Source: Hyphomicrobiales bacterium
GTDB lineage: Bacteria; Pseudomonadota; Alphaproteobacteria; Rhizobiales; Rhizobiaceae
Assembly: GCA_900470195.1 (NCBI GenBank)
Contig: UEIJ01000023.1
Coordinates: forward strand, 310,001-374,000
Length of the DNA: 64,000 nt
Direction: 5' to 3'
In this document: piece by piece, positions 43,599-51,894 of the stretch
Layout of the letters: every line of letters begins with the position of its first letter
Position numbering within the stretch: position 1 is the first letter of the stretch
The notes under the pieces: model-generated
What the model saw: only the letters and a program-made list of their open reading frames with translations
The model's database searches: none
What the model was told of the DNA's origin: nothing
Translations under genes and position numbers: made by a program

Positions 43599-44539
43599 TG
43601 CGCCTTTCCTCTTCCTCCATCCGCCTGCTGACGCCGGTATTCTCGCTGATTTTGCTCCTTGCTGCCGTCTTCTACATGCAGCCGCGCGCCATGAGCTATA
43701 CGGGGCTGAATCTGCTGTTCAATCTGGCTGTACCCATCGCGCTCGCGACCATCGCCCAGATGCTCATCATGGCCGTCAACGATCTCGATCTTTCGATGGG
43801 AACCTTTGTGAGCTTTGTCGTCTGCGTCGCAGCGACCTGGCTCAACACGGCTCCCCTCATCGGTGTACTGATCCTCGCTGCCGCAATTGCCGCTTATGCG
43901 GCGCTGGGTGCAATCATCCATTTGCGCAATTTGCCTTCCATCGTCGTCACGCTCGGCATGAGCTTCGTCTGGGGCGGTTTGGCCGTGTTGCTTTTGCCCT
44001 CGCCCGGCGGACAGGCGCCGGACTGGGCGCGCTCCCTCATGACGGCCAAGCCGCCTTTCATGCCGATGGCCATTGTCGCCAGCATCGTAATTGCCGTCGT
44101 CACGCATTTCATCGTCATGCGCTCGACCTTCGGCGTTCTGATGCGCGGTGCGGGCGGCAATACCCGCTCCATCGAGCGCGCAGGCTGGTCGGTCACCGCC
44201 ATCCGCGCTGCAACCTATGCGCTGGCCGCCTTCTTCGCCGTGCTGGCGGGAATTGCCCTGGTCGGCCTCACCACTTCGGCGGATGCCAATATCGCGTTAC
44301 GTTATACGCTTCTTTCCATCGCGGGCGTCATTCTCGGCGGCGGTGAATTCGTCGGCGGGCGCGTCTCACCCATTGGCGCGGTGATCGGCGCGCTGACGCT
44401 GACCCTCGCCGGCTCGTTCCTCTCCTTCATGCGCATTTCGCCGGACTGGCAGATCGGCGCGCAGGGCGGCATTCTCATCGTGGTGCTGGCATTGCGCCTC
44501 TTCCTCAATCGCCTCGAAAAGGGGGAGAAAAAGCAATGA
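43598..44539 (+). CDS. Sugar ABC transporter permease 1 (RbsC-like)
   Basis: A 313-residue permease with 8-10 hydrophobic segments. NLLFNLAVPIALATIAQMLIM and VNDLDLSMGTFVSFV form the first family motif, while LRNLPSIVVTLGMSFVWGGLAVL and GGGEFVGGRVSPIGAVIGALTL are the CUT2 signatures. It overlaps both the ATPase gene by one base and the second permease gene by four, so all are translationally coupled. Two distinct permeases imply a heterodimeric channel, unlike E. coli RbsC homodimers. Confidence 0.92.
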   Translation: MRLSSSSIRLLTPVFSLILLLAAVFYMQPRAMSYTGLNLLFNLAVPIALATIAQMLIMAVNDLDLSMGTFVSFVVCVAATWLNTAPLIGVLILAAAIAAYAALGAIIHLRNLPSIVVTLGMSFVWGGLAVLLLPSPGGQAPDWARSLMTAKPPFMPMAIVASIVIAVVTHFIVMRSTFGVLMRGAGGNTRSIERAGWSVTAIRAATYALAAFFAVLAGIALVGLTTSADANIALRYTLLSIAGVILGGGEFVGGRVSPIGAVIGALTLTLAGSFLSFMRISPDWQIGAQGGILIVVLALRLFLNRLEKGEKKQ

Positions 44540-45483
44540 ACGGCCTCGCCATTCTCACCAGCCGCCCGTGGATATGGTCGTTTATCGCGACCGCTGCGGT
44601 GTGGATCATCACCATCCTCTTCACCGGCGGCGCAGGCGCGCACGGACTTTCCCATGCAGCCTTCACCTTCGCATCCTTCTCGGTGATCGTCGGACTGGGG
44701 CAGATGTTCGTCATCACGCTCGGCCCCGGCAATATCGACCTGTCGGTCCCGGCCAACATGACGCTTGCAGCCACGCTGGCGCTCAAACTCATGGATACGC
44801 AGGATGGCATGGTGCTGGCAGGGCTTGCCGTCGCCATACTGATCGGCCTTGCCATTGGCATCTGCAATTACACACTGATCAAGCTTCTGCGCATTCCGCC
44901 CATCATCGCCACCCTGTCGATGAGTTTCCTGATCCAGTCCACTGCTATCTGGAGCAATCGCGGCCTGCGCGTGAAACCGCCGGAAAGCCTCGCGCAATTC
45001 ACCACAGCCTCGACGCTCGGCATTCCCAATGTCGCCATCGTGGCGCTGATCCTGTCGGTCATCGGCTGGGTGCTTTTGAAAAAGAGCATCTATGGACGCT
45101 GGATTTCGGCAACCGGTCAAAATCCCTTTGCAGCCCGCATGGCAGGCGTTCCGGTCGATGGCACACGCTTCGTCACCTATCTGCTCTGCGCGGTGCTGGC
45201 CTCGCTCTGCGGCTTCCTGCTCGCCTGTTTCTCGGGCGGCGCGGCACTCAACATGGGCGCGGAATATCTGCTGATGTCGATTGCGGTCGTCATCATCGGC
45301 GGCACGGCGGTTGCGGGCGGTGATTCCAATATCCCCGGCATCTGGGGCGCTGCCCTCTTCATGTTCCTCATCGTTTCAATGCTTAACACCTACGGCTTCG
45401 GTGCCGGTGTCCGTCTCGTGCTGACAGGACTCACCATCATTGCGGTGATCGTCCTCGCCAGTGGCCGAAGGGCAGAGCGATAG
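44536..45483 (+). CDS. Sugar ABC transporter permease 2 (RbsC-like)
   Basis: A 315-residue permease of the same family as its neighbour. GQMFVITLGPGNIDLSVPANMTLAATLA near residue 60 corresponds to the DLS motif, LRIPPIIATLSMSFLIQS near 115 is the second conserved stretch, and IIGGTAVAGGDSNIPGIWGAALFMF near 255 the third. The start overlaps the previous stop (ATGA). It ends 20 bases before the lactonase gene. Confidence 0.92.
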   Translation: MNGLAILTSRPWIWSFIATAAVWIITILFTGGAGAHGLSHAAFTFASFSVIVGLGQMFVITLGPGNIDLSVPANMTLAATLALKLMDTQDGMVLAGLAVAILIGLAIGICNYTLIKLLRIPPIIATLSMSFLIQSTAIWSNRGLRVKPPESLAQFTTASTLGIPNVAIVALILSVIGWVLLKKSIYGRWISATGQNPFAARMAGVPVDGTRFVTYLLCAVLASLCGFLLACFSGGAALNMGAEYLLMSIAVVIIGGTAVAGGDSNIPGIWGAALFMFLIVSMLNTYGFGAGVRLVLTGLTIIAVIVLASGRRAER

Positions 45484-45503
45484 TTTTTCTGGAGTGATTT
45501 TCC

Positions 45504-46436
45504 TTGTCTCAGACTGTTTCGATCTACGAAATCCACGACGAACGTTTCAAGCAGATGATCGTGCCGAGCGCCGATCTGGATGAACTTTATAACGGTTGCC
45601 GCTGGGCCGAAGGCCCGGTCTGGTTCAACGACCTGAATTGCCTTTTGTGGAGCGACATCCCGAACCAGCGCATCCTGCGCTGGGTGCCGGGAAGCGAAAT
45701 TGAAGGCGGCGTCTCTGTCTTCCGTCAGCCTTCCAATTTCTCCAACGGCAACACCCGCGACCGTGAAGGGCGGCTCGTCACTTGCGAGCATGGCGGTCGC
45801 CGCGTCACGCGCACGGAGCCGGATGGCAGCATCACTGTGCTGGCCGACAGCTATCAGGGCAAAAAGCTGAATGCACCCAATGATGTGATCGTGCGCTCGG
45901 ACGGAACGGTGTGGTTCACCGATCCGACATACGGCATTCTCGCGGATTATGAAGGCTACAAGGCCGATCCGGAACAGCCGACACGCAATGTCTATCGCCT
46001 CGACCCGAAGACCGGCGAAATCGACGCCGTCATCACCGATTTCCACCAGCCGAACGGCCTCGCCTTCTCTCCGGACGAAACGAAGCTCTATGTCGCCGAC
46101 AGTGCCTACAGCCACGACGAGAACGCGCCGCGCCACATCCGCGTCTTCGACGTTGCGGATGGCGGCAAGCGCCTGACGGGTGGCTCTGTATTCTGCACTA
46201 TAGATAATGGCTTGCCGGATGGATTCCGCCTCGATACAGCCGGCAATCTGTGGACCAGCGCGGGCGACGGCGTGCACTGCTTCTCGCCGGAGGGAACGCT
46301 TCTGGGCAAGATCAGGACGCCGCAGACGGTCGCCAATGTGACTTTCGGCGGGCCGCGCCGCAACCGGCTTTTCATCGCCGCCACGAAATCGCTTTATGCA
46401 GTCTATCTCACCGTCACAGGCGCTCAATATCCTTGA
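45504..46436 (+). CDS. SMP-30/gluconolactonase-family lactonase
   Basis: A 310-residue six-blade beta-propeller hydrolase. The metal-site residues appear in NGCRWAEGPVWF near residue 33 (Glu), LNAPNDVIVRSDGTVWFTDPTYGI near 122-145 (Asn/Asp) and PNGLAFSPDETKLYVADS near 180-197 (Asn, Asp). The family opens sugar lactones to aldonic acids. No signal peptide. The gene begins with TTG (GGAG lies nine bases upstream); the next Met is 15 residues in and would cut the first blade. As last gene of the operon it probably hydrolyses the lactone of the imported sugar after oxidation by a dehydrogenase encoded elsewhere. Confidence 0.9.
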   Translation: MSQTVSIYEIHDERFKQMIVPSADLDELYNGCRWAEGPVWFNDLNCLLWSDIPNQRILRWVPGSEIEGGVSVFRQPSNFSNGNTRDREGRLVTCEHGGRRVTRTEPDGSITVLADSYQGKKLNAPNDVIVRSDGTVWFTDPTYGILADYEGYKADPEQPTRNVYRLDPKTGEIDAVITDFHQPNGLAFSPDETKLYVADSAYSHDENAPRHIRVFDVADGGKRLTGGSVFCTIDNGLPDGFRLDTAGNLWTSAGDGVHCFSPEGTLLGKIRTPQTVANVTFGGPRRNRLFIAATKSLYAVYLTVTGAQYP

Positions 46437-46444
46437 TGAAACAA

Positions 46445-46473
46445 CGGCGGCTTTCCGAAACGGAAAGCCGCCG
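46445..46473 (+). terminator. Terminator of the sugar ABC/lactonase operon
   Basis: CGGCGGCTTTCCG (46445-46457) and CGGAAAGCCGCCG (46461-46473) form a perfect 13-bp stem with an AAA loop. It follows the lactonase stop by eight bases; the downstream T-run is weak. Confidence 0.75.
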
Positions 46474-46928
46474 CTCATTATAAATAGAATATTTCATTGA
46501 AAAAACTGCATTCGCCGCACGTCCCAATGCAGACGTGCCAATAATGTTCCTTGATTCAAAACGGACCTTTCCAGCCCAACACCGGAACGACCCGCATATC
46601 AGGACCGTGAATGACGGAACAAATCAAAGAATGATCTCTTCTGTCCTTCTGCCATGCACCCAAAGAAGGCAAGCCTTGCGAATGAGCACATGTCCTGATG
46701 CGCTGGGGCCTTATACCTTATCGTCAACGGGATGGAAACAGTTTGTCAACAAACCCGGTCAATTTACTGTGATTAAATTGAACAAAACATGCAAGTTATC
46801 ATAATGTTATGTGTATTTTACTACAAACTATATTAGTAGGTTCTATTTCACAATCCTATTTATTACCATGTTTCCTCGCGATCAAAATCAGCCAATTAAT
46901 GCCCGGCGGCGATCAATATTCGAGCCGG
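46474..46928. other. AT-rich intergenic region without recognisable genes
   Basis: About 450 bases between two operons. The part from 46740 to 46900 is clearly richer in A and T than its surroundings. An 89-codon frame (46535-46804) has no motif and an unusual composition. I see no repeat, RNA structure or gene here. Confidence 0.5.
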
Positions 46929-47723
46929 TCACGCCGAATGTCTGAGTTCCAGAGAGCGACCGCCCGGCGCGCAATAGCGAATGTGACAGCTATTGGTGCC
47001 CTGATATTCTACATCGACTTCCACGCCAAAAACTTCGGCGATACGCTCTGCCCGCAACACCTCGCGTGGCGTGCCGAGAGCAACGAGATTTCCCTTGTCC
47101 ATCACCGCGATACGATCGCAGAACATCGCCGCGTGGTTCAGATCGTGCAAAGCTGCCACGACCGTGAGCTTCTGGCGGCTGACGAGATCAAGCAGCCCGA
47201 TCTGGTGCCCGATATCGAGATGATTGGTCGGCTCATCCAGAAGCAATATCTGCGGCTCCTGCGCCAGTGCGCGCGCTATATGCAGGCGCTGCCGTTCCCC
47301 GCCGGAGAGCGTGTGCCAATAGCGGTCAGCCAGATGCGCCATATCGACATTGCCCAATGCCTGATCAACGATTGCATCGTCTTCCGCCGACCATGGCGAC
47401 AGGGCGCCGAGATAAGGCGTCCGTCCCAGTTCCACCGCCTGACGCGCCGTGATGCGTTCCGTCGTGCCCGCTTGCTGCTCGACAAGCGCCAGCAGGCGGG
47501 CGATCTGGCGGCGGCTGAACCGGCCGATAGGCGCGCCGCAAAGGGTCACTTCACCGACGCGGCATCGACGAACGCCGGACAGCAGCGACAGAAAGCTGGT
47601 CTTTCCCGAACCGTTCGGGCCGATAATGCCAAGAAACTCACCTTCAGCTACGTCCAGCGAAACATTGCGCAAAATCTCTACATTGCCGGCTGACCAGCCG
47701 ACATTGCGTGCTGAAAGAATCAT
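46929..47723 (-). CDS. btuD: Cobalamin-type ABC transporter ATPase (BtuD/FecE-like)
   Basis: A 264-residue ATPase of the iron-siderophore/cobalamin class. Walker A GPNGSGKT is at 35-42, signature LSGGERQRLHIARAL near 140, Walker B ILLLDEPTNHLD near 160, and switch ALHDLNHA near 192. The C-terminal GLEVDVEY-like segment (FGVEVDVEYQ) is common in this family. The frame is open much further upstream, but ATG 47723 overlaps the permease stop (ATGA). It is the last gene of an operon under a cobalamin riboswitch, which favours B12 or cobinamide over siderophore. Confidence 0.88.
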   Translation of the reverse strand: MILSARNVGWSAGNVEILRNVSLDVAEGEFLGIIGPNGSGKTSFLSLLSGVRRCRVGEVTLCGAPIGRFSRRQIARLLALVEQQAGTTERITARQAVELGRTPYLGALSPWSAEDDAIVDQALGNVDMAHLADRYWHTLSGGERQRLHIARALAQEPQILLLDEPTNHLDIGHQIGLLDLVSRQKLTVVAALHDLNHAAMFCDRIAVMDKGNLVALGTPREVLRAERIAEVFGVEVDVEYQGTNSCHIRYCAPGGRSLELRHSA

Positions 47724-48775
47724 GATGCAGCCCTTCGTTGTCCGAGCAGCAGGGCAAAGGCGGGCGCGCCAAACAAAGCCGTGATGACGCCGATCGGCAG
47801 GACCTGCCCCGGAATGATGATGCGCGACAGGATATCGGCGACGATCATGAAGATTGCACCAATCAGGGCCGCCGCAGGCAGCAGCCTGCCGTGACGCACC
47901 CCGACCACCATTCGCGCCGCGTGAGGAATGACAAGCCCGATGAAACCGACGGAGCCGACGATGGAAACCATCACAGCCGTCATCATGGCGCTGACACCAA
48001 TCAGCACGGCATAGACGCGACGCACCGGTATGCCGAGCGAAGCAGCGGATTCCGTTCCGAAGGTAAAAGCGTCGAGGGCGCGCGCATGCCACAGGCAAAC
48101 GACAAGACCGACGAGGCACGCTGGCAGCGCAAGCGCCGCGTCGGGCCAGCGCACGCCGGAAAGGTTGCCCAGGAGCCAGAACATGATACCGCGGGCCTGT
48201 TCCGCATTTGCAGCCTTGGTGACGATGAATGACGTCAGCGCATTGAAAAGCTGCGAACCGGCAATACCGGCAAGGATGATCGCGCTGCTGCCTCGCCCTG
48301 CCCTCAGCGCCAGCAGTGACACAAGGCAGAAAGCGACGATGGCGCCGATGAACGCGCCCAGCGAAAGCGTCAGCACGCCAGCGCCGATGCCGAGAATGGC
48401 CACACCGACAGCCCCCGTCGAAGCACCTGCGGAAATGCCCAGAATATACGGATCGGCCAGCGAATTGCGCAGCAGCGACTGCAGGATAACGCCGGATATT
48501 GCCAGCGACGCGCCGCAACATGCGGCAATGACGGCGCGGCTCAGGCGATAGCTCCACACGATCCCCTCATCGATGGGTTCGAGCGGGTATCCGGCGTTCC
48601 AAATCCGGTTGGCTACAGTCTTCACCACCACGTCGAGCGGTATCGCCGTTTCACCTATCGCGGCCCCAAGCCAAAGGGCGAGAAGAAGCAGGGCAAGCGA
48701 AAGGGTCAGGAAAAGCGCGCCGGAGCGTGTTTTTCTCTTCTGGCGGAAGCCTGTTATCGCTACCCGCACCGTCAC
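47720..48775 (-). CDS. btuC: Cobalamin-type ABC transporter permease (BtuC/FecCD family)
   Basis: A 351-residue permease with about ten hydrophobic segments. RLSRAVIAACCGASLAISGVILQSLLRNSLADPYILGIS (split over residues 75-115) is the diagnostic FecCD motif, and GFIGLVIPHAARMVVGVRHGRLLP near 270 contains the coupling loop. IIPGQVLPIGVITALFGAPAFALLL closes the protein. It overlaps the binding-protein gene by four bases and the ATPase gene by four. Symbol given from the riboswitch context; the sequence alone only says FecCD family. Confidence 0.88.
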   Translation of the reverse strand: MTVRVAITGFRQKRKTRSGALFLTLSLALLLLALWLGAAIGETAIPLDVVVKTVANRIWNAGYPLEPIDEGIVWSYRLSRAVIAACCGASLAISGVILQSLLRNSLADPYILGISAGASTGAVGVAILGIGAGVLTLSLGAFIGAIVAFCLVSLLALRAGRGSSAIILAGIAGSQLFNALTSFIVTKAANAEQARGIMFWLLGNLSGVRWPDAALALPACLVGLVVCLWHARALDAFTFGTESAASLGIPVRRVYAVLIGVSAMMTAVMVSIVGSVGFIGLVIPHAARMVVGVRHGRLLPAAALIGAIFMIVADILSRIIIPGQVLPIGVITALFGAPAFALLLGQRRAAS

Positions 48776-49800
48776 TTGTTCAGGTCCGAGGCGGCAATAT
48801 CGGCGGCAAGCGTTTCGATGCCTTCCACTACGCGAAGCGAAGTGCTCATCGACTGTGCATCCATGTCGAAGACATGCCTGTCCTTCACCGCAGGCATCAG
48901 CTTCGTGACAGCATCATTGTCAAGAAACTGGTGCTTGACGGCAATGTCGTCAGCCGGATAACGGCGGCGATCCAGCTTTGCGGCAACGATCATCGACGGG
49001 TTCGACTTCGCAATCGTTTCCCAGCCCACCGTCGGCCATTCTTCTTCGCTGTCGATGACATTCTTGATGCCGAGGGCCGAAAGAATATAGGCAGGCGCAC
49101 CGAACTTGCCCGCCACATAAGGATCGGCGTCGACCTGTGCACTGGAGAACCAGACGACGGCGGAAAGATTTTCGTCCCTGGATGCAATTTTCTCTCGGGC
49201 CGCGGTCTCGCGGGCTTTCAGGTCAGCGACAAGCTTTTCGCCACGGTCCTGCACATTGAAGATTTCAGCCAGTTCAGTGATTTCCTGATAGACGATGTCC
49301 ATTGTAAACGTCGTAGTGCGAACGCCATCGCCGCCACCGGAATTGTCCTTGCCAACGCAATCGGAGGGCGATGTGTAGGCCGGAATGCCAAGCTCCTCGA
49401 ACTGTTCCGGCTTCGCCACAATACCCGTCGGGCCGACATGCCACTGGAAATCCGCCGTCACGATATCCGGCTTTTCGGCCAGAATGCTTTCAAAGCTCGG
49501 ATCGTTGTCGGCAAGCCGCTTTACCTTGGCGTTCACGTCTTCAAATCCTTTGAGAACGGGGCCGAACCACACCGCTGTGCCGACGACCTTGTCACCCAAT
49601 CCAAGGCTGTAGAGAATTTCTGCGCTGCTCTGGCCGACAGCAACCGCGCGGGCGGGTGCGCACTTGAACGTCACCTCGCGACCGCAATTCTTCAATGTCA
49701 GCGGATAGTGCGTTTCCGCTGCCTGTGCAGCCGGACCGCCTGCAAGGAATACGAGCGCGCAGAAGGATGCACGAAACGGCATTTTGCCGAAAGTCTTCAT
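48772..49800 (-). CDS. btuF: Cobalamin-type ABC transporter binding protein (BtuF/FepB-like)
   Basis: A 342-residue periplasmic protein with a signal peptide (MKTFGKMPFRASFCALVFLAG..., cleavage after AQA). The class III binding fold is shown by PARAVAVGQSSAEILYSLGLGDKVVGTAVW, KPDIVTADFQ and WETIAKSNPSMIVAA. It is longer than E. coli BtuF (about 266) and closer in size to siderophore-binding relatives. It is the first gene after a cobalamin riboswitch, 190 bases downstream of it. No TonB receptor (btuB) is encoded in the window. B12 or a precursor is the likely ligand. Confidence 0.85.
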   Translation of the reverse strand: MKTFGKMPFRASFCALVFLAGGPAAQAAETHYPLTLKNCGREVTFKCAPARAVAVGQSSAEILYSLGLGDKVVGTAVWFGPVLKGFEDVNAKVKRLADNDPSFESILAEKPDIVTADFQWHVGPTGIVAKPEQFEELGIPAYTSPSDCVGKDNSGGGDGVRTTTFTMDIVYQEITELAEIFNVQDRGEKLVADLKARETAAREKIASRDENLSAVVWFSSAQVDADPYVAGKFGAPAYILSALGIKNVIDSEEEWPTVGWETIAKSNPSMIVAAKLDRRRYPADDIAVKHQFLDNDAVTKLMPAVKDRHVFDMDAQSMSTSLRVVEGIETLAADIAASDLNK

Positions 49801-49989
49801 AGGAATCCCCGAAAATGATAAGAGAAACGAGCCCTGTCAGGCGACGGACAAAATCCCGCACGAAAGACGGACAGGCATATCCGGGGGCATGTCGAAATCA
49901 TGCGATGACGATGGGAGAAAGCGTTCTGCGACGCGGAAAACTGTCATAACCGGCTCCTGCTCCGGGCATCCCCGCCCGTGACAATGGAC

Positions 49990-50202
49990 AACACTAGACG
50001 GCAGGTCTCCTGGCTCGCGAATATCTGCTGTTCATCTGCCTTCCCGCGCCTCTCCGGCGCAGTGGCACGACGCTTTGAACGTCACGAGGATGAACGGCAA
50101 TCCGCTTACAGTTGCGGGGGCAGCCACGGTCTTGGCCCCTTTTCGGGTCGTCCTCACCGTGTTCCCTATTAATCCCCTTCGCTCTCGGTCGGGGAACCGT
50201 CG
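49990..50202 (-). ncRNA. Cobalamin riboswitch
   Basis: On the minus strand, the conserved pieces appear in the right order: AATAGGGAACACGGTG (50155-50170), GCTGCCCCCGCAACTGTAAG (about 50110-50130), a GGGAAGGC block, and the B12 box AGCCAGGAGACCTGCC (50000-50015). This is the classic Cobalamin family layout. It precedes the btuF-like gene by about 190 bases, in the same direction. Outer limits are approximate. It should shut off the importer when adenosylcobalamin is abundant. Confidence 0.92.
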
Positions 50203-50366
50203 TTATACTATTACGTCGCCGCATCGCCGCAGTCAAGCGCATCTGGGGCGCTGTTTCGGCTTGAAAATTCAGGCGATTCGAAATCGCGTCACCTAAATTG
50301 CGGCCAAACTATTGTCGCATATGCTGGCCTATTGAATTTGTTTTTGGCAATATCCATGTAGACAAC

Positions 50367-50385
50367 TCCCGCTAGAGGAGCGGGA
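50367..50385 (+). other. Small hairpin in the tctC leader
   Basis: TCCCGCT (50367-50373) pairs with AGCGGGA (50379-50385). It lies about 50 bases ahead of the tctC start. No T-run, so a leader structure or operator rather than a terminator. Confidence 0.35.
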
Positions 50386-50434
50386 CTTGGGGAGGGCCGC
50401 CGCAGGGCGGCAATACATTCCGTTGGGAGGACAT

Positions 50435-51385
50435 ATGCGTAGATTTATTCTGGCCCTGACGTCGGTAGCGGCGTTGGCTATGGCAGGCTCTGCTTCGGCA
50501 GAGGACTACAAGGTGCTTGCACCCGCGGCTCCAGGCGGCGGCTGGGACCAGACGGCGCGCACGATGCAGAGCGTGCTTCAGGATGAAAAGATTTCCGGCA
50601 GTGTACAGGTCATCAACATTCCGGGTGCAGGCGGCACCATCGGTCTCGCGCAGTTCGTGAACCAGAACAAGGGCGATCCGAGCCAGCTCATCGTCGGCGG
50701 CTATGTCATGGTCGGCGCGATCCTGACCAACAAATCGCCAGTTACGCTTGATGAGATCACGCCGATTGCACGCCTTACCGGCGAGTATGAAGCCATCGTC
50801 GTTCCGGCTTCTTCCGACATTCAGAACCTTGGCGACCTTGCAGCAAAGCTGAAAGCTGATCCGGGCTCCGTTTCCTGGGGCGGCGGCTCCGCTGGCGGCA
50901 CCGATCACATCACCGCAGGCCTTTTTGCCAAGGCGGCAGGCGTCGATCCGACCAAGGTCAACTACATTGCCTTCTCCGGCGGCGGCGAAGCCCTTGCGGC
51001 CATTCTCGGCAATCAGGTGACTGTCGGCATTTCCGGCTACGGCGAATTTGAACCCCAGATCAAGGCCGGCACGCTGCGCATCATCGGCATTTCGAGCGAC
51101 GAGCGCGTGGAAGGCATCGACGCCCCCACCTTCAAGGAAGGCGGCGTGGACGTTTCAATCCAGAACTGGCGCATGGTCGGCGCAGCTCCCGGCATCACTG
51201 CCGAACAGGAAGCCGCCATCAATGCCGATATCGAGAAGATGGTGAAGTCGGAATCCTGGCAGAAGGCTCTCAAGGACAAGGGTTGGGCAGATACCTATCT
51301 CGCCGGTCCGGCGTTCAAGGAGCAGCTTGCCAAGGACGTTGCTGCGACTGAAACCATCCTCAAGGAAATCGGCCTCGTCAAATGA
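50435..51385 (+). CDS. tctC: Tripartite tricarboxylate transporter binding protein (TctC)
   Basis: A 316-residue periplasmic protein with a Sec signal (MRRFILALTSVAALAMAGS..., cleavage after ASA). The mature start YKVLAPAAPGGGWDQTARTMQ is the TctC hallmark, where PGGGWD forms the carboxylate pocket, and NIPGAGGTIGLAQF and AGGTDHITAG follow. ATG 50435 has GGGAGG seven bases upstream. First gene of a tctCBA operon. The ligand is a di- or tricarboxylate such as citrate, but TctC proteins also bind other acids. Confidence 0.93.
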   Translation: MRRFILALTSVAALAMAGSASAEDYKVLAPAAPGGGWDQTARTMQSVLQDEKISGSVQVINIPGAGGTIGLAQFVNQNKGDPSQLIVGGYVMVGAILTNKSPVTLDEITPIARLTGEYEAIVVPASSDIQNLGDLAAKLKADPGSVSWGGGSAGGTDHITAGLFAKAAGVDPTKVNYIAFSGGGEALAAILGNQVTVGISGYGEFEPQIKAGTLRIIGISSDERVEGIDAPTFKEGGVDVSIQNWRMVGAAPGITAEQEAAINADIEKMVKSESWQKALKDKGWADTYLAGPAFKEQLAKDVAATETILKEIGLVK

Positions 51386-51879
51386 CAGGATCAAAACCGC
51401 AGGAAGAGCGCCGCCCGGAAGGGGCGGCGCCAGATTTCGCCGCGCTCGTCATCGCTCTCGTTCTTGCAGCTGTCGCCATCGCCATTGCCTGGTCGACAAC
51501 CTATGGCAACGACGTGACGAGCTACTCGCCGGTCGGCCCGAAAACCGTTCCCTATGTCGTTGCAGCCGGATTATTCGGCCTTGCCATATGGACCGTATTC
51601 GAAGCGCTTCGCGGTGATTTCCCAGAGCGTGAGCATCAGGAAATCGCCCCTATGGCATGGATCGTCGGCGGCCTGGCTATCCAGATGCTGACGATGAAGA
51701 CAGTCGGCTTTTCCCTGTCCACCGGCCTGCTTTTCGCAGCAACAGCACGCGGCTTCGGCTATCGCAAATTCTGGATCAGCGTTCCCGTCGGCATCATCTT
51801 CGCCTTTGTGATCTGGTTCATTTTTGCGCGCGGCCTGCAGCTGTCACTGCCGTCCGGCTGGCTTGAACGTTTCATCTAA
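51382..51879 (+). CDS. tctB: Tripartite tricarboxylate transporter small subunit (TctB)
   Basis: A 165-residue membrane protein with four hydrophobic segments (about residues 20-40, 55-75, 90-110 and 125-150). YSPVGPKTVPYVVAAGLFGLAIW is the usual family opening and MKTVGFSLSTGLLFAATARGFG the second half motif. The start overlaps the tctC stop (ATGA). Confidence 0.9.
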   Translation: MTGSKPQEERRPEGAAPDFAALVIALVLAAVAIAIAWSTTYGNDVTSYSPVGPKTVPYVVAAGLFGLAIWTVFEALRGDFPEREHQEIAPMAWIVGGLAIQMLTMKTVGFSLSTGLLFAATARGFGYRKFWISVPVGIIFAFVIWFIFARGLQLSLPSGWLERFI

Positions 51880-51894
51880 CGGCGAGGGCATATC

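Noticed and set aside
46535-46804. An 89-codon plus-strand frame in the AT-rich gap
   Set aside because: No ribosome site or family resemblance; the composition changes along the frame.
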